Positions 41,361 through 52,262 of a DNA stretch of 64,000 bases are shown one piece after another. The stretch spans positions 72,916,714 to 72,980,713 of the forward strand of contig OX328099.1 of NCBI GenBank assembly GCA_946811185.2. The letters run 5' to 3'. Source of the stretch: Hippopus hippopus (lineage: Eukaryota > Mollusca > Bivalvia > Cardiida > Cardiidae). Positions within the stretch are counted from its first letter, which is position 1. Each line of letters starts with the position of its first letter. The translations under genes and the position numbers were made by a program. Below the pieces are notes generated by a model. It was not told the DNA's origin. It did not search any database and was given only the letters and a program-made list of their open reading frames with translations.

Positions 41361-41587
41361 TTAAGCCTTTACCACACAGTGCTGACGTTTAACAACCCTG
41401 AAAGACAATGCCTTTGAAATATTGTTGAAAAGGAGAAAATGCTGGTAACCAGCATTTTCCCCTTTTCCAAGAATGTTTTCCACTCAATCAAAGACAAAAA
41501 TTGTCATTCTACCTACATTTCAATTGTCATCTGCAAATGCTTTCAGTTTGGCCCAGTCTAAAATTCTGTCGTCTGGTAAACAGTTAA
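41361..41587. mobile_element. PAL-A copy
   Basis: TTAAGCCTTTACCACACAGT start, core AAATGCTGGTAACCAGCATT, end CTGGTAAACAGTTAA. Confidence 0.82.
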
Positions 41588-41609
41588 TATCAAACATGTT
41601 ACTCTTGAG

Positions 41610-41810
41610 ATACAGTCATGTGAAAAGAATAATTTGATAATTGTTGGCTTTAGAAATAAAACTTTGTTGAACTTCCTTATAATTCTTCTAGAAATGGAAA
41701 TATGATCAAGCTCGCCAAAGGTTCGTTTCATATCATTTTACTTGGAGAGTTTAATAAAACTCTATTTCACTATTTCACTTAATAATATGTCTGATTCTAT
41801 ATTTGCTAAT
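41610..41810. mobile_element. CTCGCCAAAGG palindromic element, copy 2 (partial)
   Basis: GTTGGCTTTAGAAATAAAAC, AAGCTCGCCAAAGGTTCG and TTTAATAAAACTCTATTTC; lacks the outer ends seen in the other two copies. Confidence 0.55.
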
Positions 41811-41839
41811 GTTAGTGTCGTGGCTGTATAAATAAGGTA

Positions 41840-42285
41840 TTAACCCTATCCCAGACAATCCCGACATTTAACGACCCTCAGCGAGAAGTCTACTGAAAAC
41901 ATTGTGGGAATAGGAAAAAATGCTGGTAACCAGCATTTTCTCCTTTTCCAACACTGTTTTCTACCCTTCCACAAACAGATTTCAAAATTTTAGACAATCA
42001 TTTTGTCGTATGCAAACGCTTTTATTTCGGACTTGTCTAAATTTTTTGTCATCTTTCTTTACAGACTAAAGAGTGAGTTGGGGAGAGTTAAAGGAAAGTG
42101 AAAGTCTTCCGAAAACGTTGTGGGAAAAGGAAAAAATGGTCACCAGCATTTTCTCTTTTTTTCCACAATGTTTTCTACCCTTCCACAAACAGATTTCAAA
42201 ATGTGAGACATTTATTTTGTCTTATGCAAACGCTTTCATTTTGGGCTTGTCTAAATTTTTTGTAGTTTGATAAAGGGTTGATTAG
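41840..42285. repeat. Two consecutive PAL-A copies
   Basis: 41840 to about 42062 (TTAACCCTATCCCAGACAAT, perfect core) and about 42065-42280 (core with one arm shortened, end TTGATAAAGGGTTGA). They share the derived block CTACCCTTCCACAAACAGAT, so one may be a local duplicate of the other. Confidence 0.7.
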
Positions 42286-42355
42286 TTTGTCTATATTCTA
42301 CAGTCACCCATCAAAGAGAAAGATAAGCCTAACGACTTTTGTTATAAACATTTGA

Positions 42356-42567
42356 TTAACACTTATCCTACTAAATAACTAAAATGAAATTTTCCTTTCG
42401 ATAGTAGCAACTCAAATATTGCTATTTCAAAGTTATGTTTTCGGGAATAATATCTCCTTATCGGACAGTGTAGATCCAAGATCAGACTGCACGTTCTGTG
42501 CAGTCTAATCTTGATCTACGCTGTCCGCAAAAGGTCCTTGAGTCGTACTTCGCAGCGTAAGGGTTAA
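42356..42567. mobile_element. PAL-B copy (212 bp)
   Basis: TTAACACTTATCCTACTAAA start, central palindrome GATCAGACTGCACGTTCTGT / GCAGTCTAATCTTGATCTAC, end GCAGCGTAAGGGTTAA. Confidence 0.8.
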
Positions 42568-42734
42568 AACAGACAATAATAAAGACCCGCCAAAGAAAAT
42601 GATGAGCCTAACGACTTTTGTCTAAGACATTTGATTAACCTGGACAATGATAAGGGGAGTTGGAAATCTAGATTTTGAAGAAAACTATGTCAAAACAGCC
42701 ATCATTACTTAGATTTACTTTAAAATGGCTTGTT

Positions 42735-42930
42735 GGAGGGTTTCTTTTGGAGTTTGACGCCGTTTTAACTGCTTAGGTTATACCACGGCAGCCAGTGCAC
42801 CTTCGCATGTGTTCCCTAGTTTTCTCACCACCAGTACCTGTACTGGTAAGAAAATTGGCACCCGGATATCGAACCCGCAACAACTAGGTCACGGATCAGA
42901 CACGCAAACCACTGAGCTACCTGGCTGGGA
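42735..42930 (-). mobile_element. SINE-1 copy with internal deletion
   Basis: TTTTGGAGTTTGACGCCG tail and GGATATCGAACCCGCAACAA / ACCACTGAGCTACCTGGC head complement; the middle is shortened. Confidence 0.72.
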
Positions 42931-43039
42931 ATCCGAAAATGGATTCATGTCGCACAGCGACAGTAAAGAAGACTTTGATGATGTTTATGCTGCCATTAGA
43001 CGGTGACTTTCAGTCTGTGCATTACAGTCGCCAAAATAT

Positions 43040-43653
43040 TAGACTCGTCCGTTTAAAAAAAAAATGCAGACCACAAAGCATAATGTTTCTCAAATGATGG
43101 AATTTGTTTCTAAAATGGTAGAAAACGTCGTGGGAAAAGGAGAAAATGCTGGTCACCAGCATTTTCTTCCTTTCCCACAATGTTCTCAAAGGCCTTTTTT
43201 CCTAAAGGTTGTTAAAAAAAGGGATTGCTATTTTGTAAGTAAAGGGTTAAATAGTCAGATTGGCCTGTTTATAAAAGTGATATCACAAATACCGAAATTG
43301 CCTTGTAAAAGCGTTATGGGGTAAGTAAATATAATTAATTTGTTTTAATGCCGTTGATACCATTTTTATATATTCATGCATTCATTCAGAGTGAGTTAAG
43401 TGAGAGTTAAGAGAGAGTTAATCCTGTAGCGCTCGACAACACTACACACTTGTCCAGATCAAAAGCATTTTGCAGGCGACTAAATAACCGGGGCTCAAAT
43501 GATGAGAGTTGCCTTTGAAGGAGTGGTAAACATTGTGGGAAAAGGAGAAAATGCTGGTTACCAGCATTCCATCCTTTTTCCACAATGTTTTCAAAATGTG
43601 TTTTTTTTTTCTTTGCGGTCGTTTAAACTCTGGATTGTGTGGTGAAAGGTTAA
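43040..43653. repeat. Two PAL-A copies
   Basis: About 43040-43252 (core AAATGCTGGTCACCAGCATT, end AGTAAAGGGTTAA) and 43418-43653 (TTAATCCTGTAGCGCTCGAC start, end GTGGTGAAAGGTTAA). GTGAGAGTTAAGAGAGAG simple repeats lie between. Confidence 0.7.
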
Positions 43654-43807
43654 GGGAGAGTGACATTTAGTGAGAGAGATGAATTCACTTATACGAGTAA
43701 TCCTGCATGCCACTGTTGACTGAACACACTTTTTTCTTTCTCACTTAATTAGACCTTTAACATGGACAGATGTTTTTTTGGGGACCTGAAGGTTGACCCA
43801 GATAATC

Positions 43808-44018
43808 AAAGCCTTAGGCTGCAAAGCGCGACTCACTGACCTTTTTGCGGACAGTGTAGATCAAGATCAGACTGCACAGAACGTGCAGTCTGATCTTGGA
43901 TCTACACTCTGCGATAGGAAGATTTTTTTCTCCAAAAAAGTAAGTTTGAAATAGCATTATTCTGGTTTTCACGATCGGCCTGGAAGTTTCATTTAACTTA
44001 CGTAGCAGGTTAAGTGTT
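43808..44018. mobile_element. PAL-B copy
   Basis: TTAGGCTGCAAAGCGCGACT start, palindrome GATCAGACTGCACAGAACGT / GCAGTCTGATCTTGGATCTA, end AGGTTAAGTGTTAA. Confidence 0.75.
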
Positions 44019-44124
44019 AAATCGCCTGCAATTATCGATTCTTGAGAGTTATTTTCTCTTCTTGCACACTAGTTGTCTATTTGTGTACTGTGACAGCAGA
44101 TCTAGATTGTTTAGGGCATTTTAA

Positions 44125-44470
44125 AGATACATCTATACCCGTTTTTAGCCAGTTCTAACCCATTTCATCTTCATTTTATCAAACTACAATCCTTCTTATA
44201 TCTCCACGCAAAATGTTGGCCCTGACAGTTGCATGGTTGCATATATTACGATCGATAGAAAGTGCATTTCAATTTCTGGAGGCCAACAAAGAAATCACTG
44301 TTGTGAAGTTTCCGGTTGTAAATCGAAGATTTCTGAGATATGTATTTTCGCCCTTACACCATATATGTCGGTAATTTATCTGTATTTACACAGCTGACTA
44401 AATTCTGAACCATTTTACAGTCTATCAAATATTAATAGCTTTTTTTCTCTCTGGCTGTAAGGATGTACCT
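44125..44470. mobile_element. TTAA-inserted MITE, short form (346 bp)
   Basis: TTAA at 44121-44124 and 44471-44474; termini AGATACATCTATACCC and AGGTACATCCTTACAGCC. An internally longer relative lies at 53830-54462 (shared GGTTGCATATATTACGATCG-like and TACACCATATATGTCGGTAA-like blocks). Confidence 0.75.
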
Positions 44471-44496
44471 TTAATAATTTCTATTTCAGGCTTTCT

Positions 44497-44640
44497 TAAC
44501 CCCTAAGCTGCTAAGCGCGACTTAAGAAACTTTTTGGGGACAGTGTAGATCAAGATCAGACTGCACACAGTCCGATAAGGAGATATTTTCCCCCGGGGAA
44601 TACCTTTGAAATGGCAAAATTTGGGTTTACACTATTTCTG
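44497..44640. repeat. PAL-B, truncated
   Basis: TTAACCCCTAAGCTGCTAAG start and GATCAAGATCAGACTGCACA; the second palindrome arm is mostly lost. Confidence 0.6.
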
Positions 44641-44929
44641 TTTTTTTTTTTAACGAAGATGTCATTCATTCTAAACAACGAAAAAATGCTAATATGATAA
44701 AGAGCACGGCATAATTTCTTTTTATTTACATAATATACGAGTAAATCTGAGAGACAACTATACTGTCACAGTGGCTCAGTAACACCTACAGACGAATTTT
44801 GGCGTTTAGCAGCCGACCAGTTTTTAAAACATTGCAGCACAGTGCGAAATTGTTCTTAATAAGCATTCTATCCTTTTGTTACAGTCTTTTCACATGTTCT
44901 TTGGTAATTAACCTTAATTCATGTCAGCC

Positions 44930-45505
44930 ATTTAACAAACAATGTTCTTTTTAAATGACCCCAAAGAGTAAAGGTTTTGAAAACATTGTGGGCTAAAAGG
45001 AGAAAATGCTGGTTATATGCACCTTCATTTTCTTATTTTCCTACACTGTTTTCCAAAGCCTTTTCCCAATGGTCGATAAAACAGGATTGTTTGGTACAGG
45101 TTATTTCATATGGCGCTGCACGGGTCAACCCTAGGGCTGCTGAGCGCGACTCACTGACCTTTTGCGGACAGTGTAGATCAAGATCAGACTGTACAGAACG
45201 TTGATCTACGTTGATCTTTGATCTACTTTGTCCGATAAGGGCAAAATCCCCCCCCCCCATTACCCTTGAAATAGCAAATTTGGGTTTTACTATCGGCTTA
45301 AAAGTTTTATTTCACTTATTTAGCAGGATAATGTTAACAGGTTTTTAAACTGTGTAAGATTGAAAAATGAAAGTGTGGACGCTTGTGTAAAGTGTGCCTT
45401 ATTATTGAATACCGACGTTTTCTCCTTTTTTCCACAAAGTTTTCAATGGCCATTTTCCTGTAGGTCGTTAAAATACCGTATTGTCCAGTGAAGAGTTATT
45501 TTCAT
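44930..45505. repeat. PAL-A remnants around a PAL-B copy
   Basis: PAL-A about 44930-45105 (AAATGCTGGTTATATGCACC), PAL-B about 45117-45337 (GGGCTGCTGAGCGCGACTCA, end GATAATGTTAA), PAL-A remnant about 45340-45500. Confidence 0.6.
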
Positions 45506-45539
45506 ATAGCAACGTAAGGTTACGGCATAGTTATTTAAA

Positions 45540-45755
45540 CTGCGTAAAATTAAATCTTAATCTGCTAAATGACTTTAAACTTTCAAGTCGACAGTAAAAA
45601 CCCAAATACTGCTGTGTCAAAGTTACTTTTTTAGGAGAAAATATGTCCTTTTCGGGCAGTTTAGATCAAAGATCAGACTGCACGTTCTGTGCAGTCTGAT
45701 CTTGATCTACACTGTCCGCAAAAGGTAAGGGAGTCGCGCTCCGCAGCCTAAGGGT
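45540..45755. mobile_element. PAL-B copy
   Basis: Reverse orientation: CTTTCAAGTCGACAGTAAAA, palindrome GATCAGACTGCACGTTCTGT / GCAGTCTGATCTTGATCTAC, end GCAGCCTAAGGGTAA. Confidence 0.72.
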
Positions 45756-45934
45756 AAAATGGGTGTACACGTTTAGATGTGAACAGTGCACAATAAAATG
45801 TAATGGATACATACAGTCAATGAGAGAAACTTGAATACTGGAAAGTAAACTTTGCAGATTTCTCTCTATATTTCACAAAATATTAGGTTGTTGAAATTTC
45901 TGTGCTTTTGATCGTGATCTACACTGTCACAAAG

Positions 45935-46420
45935 CACCTAATCCTAAGTTCTTTGCCACACAGTGCTCAGTTTTAACGACCCTGAGACAAAAAAGGCTCT
46001 CGAAAACATTGGGGAAATAAGAAGAACATGTTGGTAACCAGCACTTTCTGTTTTGCCCACGATGTCCTCGACCCTTTTAATTAAAGACATTTTCCACCAT
46101 TTGAGCCAAAATATATTCTTTGTCGGTTGCAAATGCTGTGGATTTTGACAAAGTCCATAATTTCGTCGTTTAGTATACCGAAAGAAATAACCCTTTACCT
46201 AACAACAAAATTTTAGACTGGTCGTCCAAATCAAGGGATTTGAGGGCGATACATTTATTCTTGCTCAAATGTTGAGGGTTGTCTTTGATAGGATAGAAAA
46301 CATTTTGGGAAAGGGAAAATTTGCTGGTTAACAGCATTTTCTCCTTTTCCCACAATGTTTTCAAATGTCTTCTTCCTCAGGGTCGTTATGACACGGGATT
46401 GTTAAGTAAAGACTTAAGGG
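45935..46420. repeat. Two adjacent PAL-A copies
   Basis: About 45935-46180 (eroded core ATGTTGGTAACCAGCACTTT) and 46190-46420 (AACCCTTTACCTAACAACAA, core GCTGGTTAACAGCATTTTCT). Confidence 0.65.
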
Positions 46421-46869
46421 TTACAGTTGTCTTTCAGAGGTAGATTCATAATGAGGATTTAAGTATAGCAGCACACAGGTATGCAGATAAAAAGAAATTT
46501 CCAACAGGAATAGGCTATAAAAGGTAAGATTACAAATCTTTTCATTCGACTAGATGATATAGTTGGGTAGAATGATAAAAAGACGTATGAATGTTCTAGT
46601 GAATGTTCATCTGAGAAACCTGAGTCCTATACTCAAAACTTTGAATACTCTACTGCTCGGTACTCAAAAATATCCTAGCGAGTCCAAGGAATTATTTAGA
46701 ATCGCGACGTTACATTTAGTATACCGTTTTTTTTTGGGGGGGGGGGTGGGGTTTAGAGAGGCTCATAATTTTGTTGTTGCACTCGCCGTGATAACACCCA
46801 GTTGGTCAGTCCCTCGGCAGATACTAAAAACTAGAAATAAATCACAGATGTTGGGGAAGTGAAAACTGA

Positions 46870-47102
46870 GAACGCTTTACCTAACAACCTAGGTTTCAAT
46901 GCCCGTGAGGAAAAAGACTTTTAAAAAATACATGTATAGAGTTACAGTGAAATTGCTGGTATCCAGTAGTTTCTCCTTTTCCCTCAATGTTTTCTACCCT
47001 ATCTAAACCACATTCTATAACTTGGTCCAAATTGAATTCATCGTCCCCAAAAACTTAGAAATTGGACAAGTCCGCAATTTTGTCGTTTGGTAAAGAGTTA
47101 AG
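46870..47102. mobile_element. PAL-A copy, degraded
   Basis: GCTTTACCTAACAACCTAGG start, TGCTGGTATCCAGTAGTTTC core, end TTGGTAAAGAGTTAA. Confidence 0.65.
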
Positions 47103-47279
47103 CTCGTTTAAAACATTGAAAGTTTTCGCCAATAGCTCAGATCTAAATATTGGGATATAAAAGTCATTTCCTCAATTAAAAAAATCAAATTCAATCATAA
47201 CCGAAAGATGCAGATCAAAGATCAGACTGCACGTAGAACTTGTATTTCGTCTAAAGATGTCGCGTTTCGAGTTATTGGG

Positions 47280-48068
47280 TCGTATATACTCTTTACCAAA
47301 CAACAAAGTTTTAGACAAGTTCAAAGCATTTGCAGGCGACAAATTACTCGTAATTGTCACTAAAATGATAATATTTTACTTTCAAAGGGTAGAAAATATT
47401 GTGGGAAAAGGAGATAATGCTGGTTATCAGCATTTTCTCTTTTTTTCCGACAATGTTATCCAAAAGCCTTCTACCTCAGGATCATTGAAACTAAGGTCGT
47501 TGAATTTTTCATTAAATCTTGCGGATGACAAAATTTAGCCCTATCCAAGTTGAAACTACAAATTAACCGTAGATCATTTAAATTAAAAATTGTCTTTGGA
47601 GGGTAAGAAAACATTGTGGTACATACAGAAAACGCTGGTTATCAGCATTTTCTCCCTTTCGCACAATGTTTTCCAAAGCCTTCGACCACATGGCCGTGAA
47701 AACTCGAGATTGTTACTTAAGGAGTTCACAAACGTAATCGTCACACTTCCGTGATTTGTCGAAATTTTGTGTTCAAGATGTTATCATGCAGACATTCGAT
47801 ACGTGCTTGTGAATATGTGCAATTTTGGCGTGCATGATAAAAACTGATTTATTTGCACGTCACTAGTGTGAATAAACATTTATTCTGGCTGGCAGACGAC
47901 AACTTTGAAATTAATGAAAATGAGCTTAAGTTCTCTGTAAAGCCAGAGACCATTGTGTGAAAATGAAAAAAAAGCTGGTAACAAGGATTTTCTCCGTTTC
48001 CCACAATGTTTCCAGAAGTTTCTTTCCTAGGATTCGTAGAAACTTGGGATTGGGTGGTAAAGGGTTAA
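47280..48068. repeat. Cluster of three PAL-A copies
   Basis: About 47283-47510 (CTCTTTACCAAACAACAAAG; core AATGCTGGTTATCAGCATTT), about 47510-47730 (AACGCTGGTTATCAGCATTT) and about 47880-48068 (AAAGCTGGTAACAAGGATTT; end GGTAAAGGGTTAA). Confidence 0.68.
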
Positions 48069-48237
48069 CTGCTCATAAAACTTTAAGTATGATCAGCAAA
48101 CATGTAAAAGTGAAATGTTCAGGCAGTTAAAAAGTTGACCTGAGATCTATGTAAAACAGTCTTTGAAAACATTGTAACAAAAGGATAATATACTTTTAGA
48201 TACGTCAGAAACCATGGAGTACTCCTTGACTAAGAGA

Positions 48238-48670
48238 TTAAGGTGTTGGAATTTTTACACAGAAGTTTTGGGCTAGATTTATTTAATTTTGCAGACGACA
48301 AAATAAATATAGCTTAACCCTTTCCCAAACAATCCCTGGTTTTTACGGGTCAGGAATAGAAGCCTTTTGAAAACATTGTGGGAAAAGGAGAAAATGCTGG
48401 TAACCAGCATTTTCTCCTTTTCCCACTATGTTTTCTACCCTATCATATAGAAAAATCATCTTTTTAGCAACTGTTAATTTGTCATCCGCAAAATGCTTTC
48501 AATTTGGTCTGGTCCAAAATTTGCCGTTTGGGAAAGGGTTAAATAATAAAATTTATCTTCGAAATATTAGAAAACATTGTGGGAAAGGGAGAAATTACTG
48601 GTAACCAGCATTTTTCTCACAATGTTTTCAAAGGATTGTTACAACACGGAATTGTTTGGTATAGGGTTAA
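48238..48670. mobile_element. PAL-A copy interrupted by a second PAL-A copy (48314-48542)
   Basis: Outer copy: GCAGACGACAAAATAAATAT then AGC, interrupted at TTAA (48314-48317), resuming at TTAA (48539-48542) with ATAATAAAATTTATCTTC and ending GGTATAGGGTTAA. In other copies the site reads GGCTCAAATGATGG, so a C-to-T change apparently created the TTAA target. The inner copy is complete with a perfect core. Confidence 0.82.
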
Positions 48671-48829
48671 AGAGCCAAGTAACATGGATGTTAAGGTAAC
48701 AATAGCTGCTTAAAGTAAACATGCGGGTGTTAAAATGCATTTAGATTTAAATCATACCATTAAAATGTATGGAAATTATTGTGAAGATGACAATCTATTA
48801 TTGTGCGGTAGGCCAAAGTATTAGTCAAT

Positions 48830-49065
48830 GGCAGAGAAAAGAATTTCAAAACTAGGTTAAAAGTTGCGAGGTCACTCTATCTTCTGTTTACTTTTTTCAA
48901 GATTTTAAAATTCATTTTTTTCTGCCAGCGATTAACACTTAGACCGACCACTCACTAACAGATTATCATCTTTACAATTTTGCACACTTTTTAATGGTAT
49001 GATTTAAACTTAAAAGTATTTTAACACCCATATTACTTTTTTGGCCGCTATTGGGCCTTTAAAAT
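48830..49065. repeat. Dispersed repeat pair, copy 1
   Basis: GAGGTCACTCTATCTTCTG, ACAGATTATCATCTTTACAA and GGCCGCTATTGGGCCTTTAA recur diverged at 58545-58795, just upstream of the CTR1-like exon. Confidence 0.6.
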
Positions 49066-49155
49066 GGATGAAAGTAAATTTCACGGTGTACAGTACTGAC
49101 GTAATTGTCACAAGACTTGTGTTAGATATAGAGAATTAAAAATCTAACCAAAACG

Positions 49156-50297
49156 TATGGTGGCATATTTCTGCCTCGAGATACGAGATAGCTATCGCGA
49201 TAATTTAAGAGAACAACTGTGATAGAACAAAGTTTCCCGGAAATATTATCTTGATAATAAAAATTTTCACGATAAAATAAGATAATTCTAACTGTTATCC
49301 TGAGTTTTTTTTTTCTTTCGTGCCCATAACTGACATTCACGGTATTTATAATCAGAAAATCTTCGTCTACAACCTTATGAATTCTCCTCTTCCTTGAATG
49401 GTTTTAAAGTTGTTCGTAGGAGACATTTCGATTCGTCTTTGTGATCTTACCGACTTCTGTTCATTTCGAGTTTCGAGTTTTGTCAAAATTTACCAAATAA
49501 GCGACAAAATGTGAATGATTAGAAACTTTACTTACTGCAATCTTGTGAAGTCAAAAATTACCGAGTTCATCCAAATGATGATTTTTCTATTTATAGATAT
49601 CGAGAAACGGAGAGAACTATCACAATAATTTTATCTCGAATGTCAGCTTCGTACGGTGGCACAAAAGTGACATAGAAGATATATTTTATACTACGTGCGC
49701 ACGTAATACTACTGCGTGCGCACGTATTACTTATTACGTGCGCACGTATTAGCTACTGCATGCGCACGTAGTATAAAATATATCTTCCATGTCACTTTAG
49801 CTATTACGTGCGCACGTATTAGTTATTACGTGCGCACGTAATAACTAATACGTGCGCACGTAATACTACTGCGTGTGCACGTATTACGCATTACGTGCGC
49901 ACGTAATAGCTACTGCGTGCGCACGTATTAGTTATTACGTGCGCACGTATTAGCTACTGCGTGCGCACGTAATACTACTGCGTGCGCACGTATTACTTAT
50001 TACGTGTGCACGTATTAGCTACTGCGTGCGCACGTAATAACTAATACGTGCGCACGTATTAGCTACTGCGTGCGCACGTAGTATAAAATATATCTTCCAT
50101 GTCACTTTTGTGCCACCGTAGCTTCGTGTACGATTGAGAAATTTTGCGTTAAAATATTAAGTTTATCGTGTTTTTTTTTTTCAGGAAACTTTTCACTATC
50201 TCGATAAAATTTCCAGGAAACTTTAATTTATTGCGATAGTTGTCTAAAATTATCATGATAGCTATCTCGTATCTCGTAGCAGAAATATGCCACCATA
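49156..50297. mobile_element. TATGGTGGCA-ended element, copy 1, with nested array element
   Basis: Termini TATGGTGGCATATTTCTGCC and its complement, about 50-bp inverted repeats, and 6-bp duplication AAAACG at 49150-49155 and 50298-50303. No transposase seen. Contains the element 49652-50120. Confidence 0.85.
49652..50120. mobile_element. TACGGTGGCAC-ended element carrying a palindromic ACGTGCGCACGT array
   Basis: Termini TACGGTGGCACAAAAGTGAC and complement; 6-bp duplication GCTTCG at 49646-49651 and 50121-50126. The centre (about 49695-50080) is about 20 copies of TACGTGCGCACGTA-like palindromes joined by TTA/CTA spacers. The alternating purine-pyrimidine steps favour Z-DNA and cruciforms. 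Confidence 0.88.
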
Positions 50298-50399
50298 AAA
50301 ACGTAATAGTAAGGAAGTGAACGATCCAATCAAATCTATTGGATTGAGCAAATCTGTACTCATACAACGTTAATGGGGTTTCCCCTCAAATTTTTATCC

Positions 50400-50605
50400 C
50401 AAAATCTAAGGTATTAATTATCCTGAGGAAGAAGGAAATCGAAGACATTGTGGGAAAAGTAGATAGTGCAGGTTACCCGCATTTTTATTTTTTTCTTACA
50501 GTACTTTCTACCCCTCTATAAGATAACTTCTTTCATTTAAGCCACATTTAGTATGTCGTCTGCTAATGCTTTAGATTTGGACTAGTCTAAATTTTTTGTC
50601 GTTTA
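50400..50605. repeat. PAL-A copy, degraded
   Basis: AAGACATTGTGGGAAAAGTA, GTGCAGGTTACCCGCATTTT, GTCGTCTGCTAATGCTTTAG; ends eroded. Confidence 0.6.
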
Positions 50606-50699
50606 TCTCATGGCATCCTAAGCAAATTTGCGGTAGACGTGGCTCAAATAATTGGATTTATCTTTAAAAGCCTATAAAACATTGTTGTAGAAGGAGAAA

Positions 50700-50820
50700 A
50701 AGCTTGTTATTAGAAGGTGCAGTCTAATCTTGGATCTACACTGTCTGACACGATAAAAAAAAATCTGGTGGATTGTATGAAATCTCAACATTTTGGGTTT
50801 AATTTCCTGGTGAAAGTATT
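50700..50820. repeat. PAL-B fragment
   Basis: GTGCAGTCTAATCTTGGATC and TACACTGTCTGACACG only. Confidence 0.5.
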
Positions 50821-50864
50821 CATTTCATGTACATGTATATACCGGTATTTAGCTTGAAAAGGGT

Positions 50865-51440
50865 TATCTCTTTACCAATTGACAAAATTTTAGACCTGTC
50901 CAAATTAAAAGCATTTGCAGACGTCAAATTACATGTGACTCAAAAACTAAGATTTGAATTTGAAAAGGTAGATAACAATGTAGGAAAAGGAGAAAATGCT
51001 GGTTACCAGCATTTTGTCCTTTACCCAAAATGTTATGGAAATTTCTTCTTCAGGGTCATTCAAACTCGTGATCGTGCGGTAAAGATTTCAAAGGACATTT
51101 GGTGCACTTCCCGAATGGGACAAGCTGGATATATCATTTTGAAAGCGCAAGATTATGATTTTTTTTCAAACATTTAAGACGGCTCCTAGGTGCGTTTTCG
51201 AAGAATAGTGTTTAACTCTTTACCAAACGACAAAATGTTGGATCGGTCCAAATTGAAAGCATTTGTAGGTGACAATTTAAATGTGGCTCAAACGATGGAA
51301 TTTGTTTCTAATGTATTAGAAAACATAGTGGGAAAAGTAGAAAATGCGATAACCAACATTTTCAACCTTTCCCACTATGTTTTCTAACCCGTTTGGTTAC
51401 CAGCATTTTTTCCTTTTCCCACTATGTTTTCCAAAGCCTT
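50865..51440. repeat. Two PAL-A copies
   Basis: About 50865-51085 (GCATTTGCAGACGTCAAATT; core AAATGCTGGTTACCAGCATT) and 51212-51440 (TTAACTCTTTACCAAACGAC; the core duplicated as two partial right arms). Confidence 0.68.
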
Positions 51441-51444
51441 AGGT

Positions 51445-51650
51445 TAAGCCCTTTCCAGCGCCATAGGCAAAATCAGGGACTTTGGCGGACGGAATAGATT
51501 AAGATCAGGCTGCACAGAACGTGCAGTCTAATCTTGGATCTTTACTGTCGGCTTAAGCCTATTAAGATTTAAACCTTTCTGAATTCAGTAGATTGTATTT
51601 CAGCCATCGGCAGAGAGTGGGTTTATACACTGGGCGGCGATTGGGTTAAA
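51445..51650. repeat. PAL-B copy
   Basis: GATCAGGCTGCACAGAACGT / GCAGTCTAATCTTGGATCTT palindrome; end GGGCGGCGATTGGGTTAA. Confidence 0.6.
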
Positions 51651-51804
51651 ATAAAAACTCTGTCATACTACGTTCAAGGAAAAAAAACCCAACTTTAATC
51701 TACACTCATACATTCATCCTGTTCAGTTACACGTGAGTATCTTTTTTCGTTTCAGTGTTATTTCATTTATTTCATTTATCATTAATCGATTTTATATGTA
51801 AATC

Positions 51805-52245
51805 TTTTTGTGGTGTTTAATGCTGTTTCCAACATTATTTTAATTGTAATTATAGCTCCAGATAGAGGGAGTGATTTTGATTTCAAAATTGACAATATTA
51901 AATATTTCTCTTCAAAACCCTATGTTGTGGGTACTCATTAGACAACATAGGGTTTTGAAGAGAAATAATGACTTTGGAATACCATCACTCCCTCTTATCT
52001 GGAACTCTGTTGCGGGGGCCAGTGCACCTAGCTATGGTCTATTATCGGTACTTCGCATAATTTTCTTCCCAAGCCACTGGCTGTTTTCCCATATAACCAT
52101 CGTCGAAGCAGTGATCAGCGGTCAGAGAGGAGTAAATCCTGTTGCTATGACTATTTCAATTCTCGGAAAGAAATTGGCTGAGCTGGGGATTCGAACCAGT
52201 GACTCCAACCTGTATGATATCGGCTGCGCTATCAGGGCTCGGCTG
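51805..52245 (-). mobile_element. SINE-2 copy with a hairpin insertion
   Basis: GTGGTGTTTAATGCTGTTTC, interrupted at about 51855-52003 by a hairpin whose ends are TCCAGATAGAGGGAGTGAT and its complement, then GGGGGCCAGTGCACCTAGC to the head. The insertion centre is CCCTATGTTGTGGGTAC and its inverse. Confidence 0.72.
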
Positions 52246-52262
52246 TTTGTAAATCAAGCTTT

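Noticed and set aside
46563..46862. 99-codon plus-strand frame
   Set aside because: Includes a poly-G tract, has no recognised domain and sits between PAL-A copies.
49695..50080. CRISPR-like array or centromeric satellite
   Set aside because: Units are self-palindromic, spacers are only 2-4 bp, and the array lies inside a TIR element with target duplications in a eukaryotic genome.
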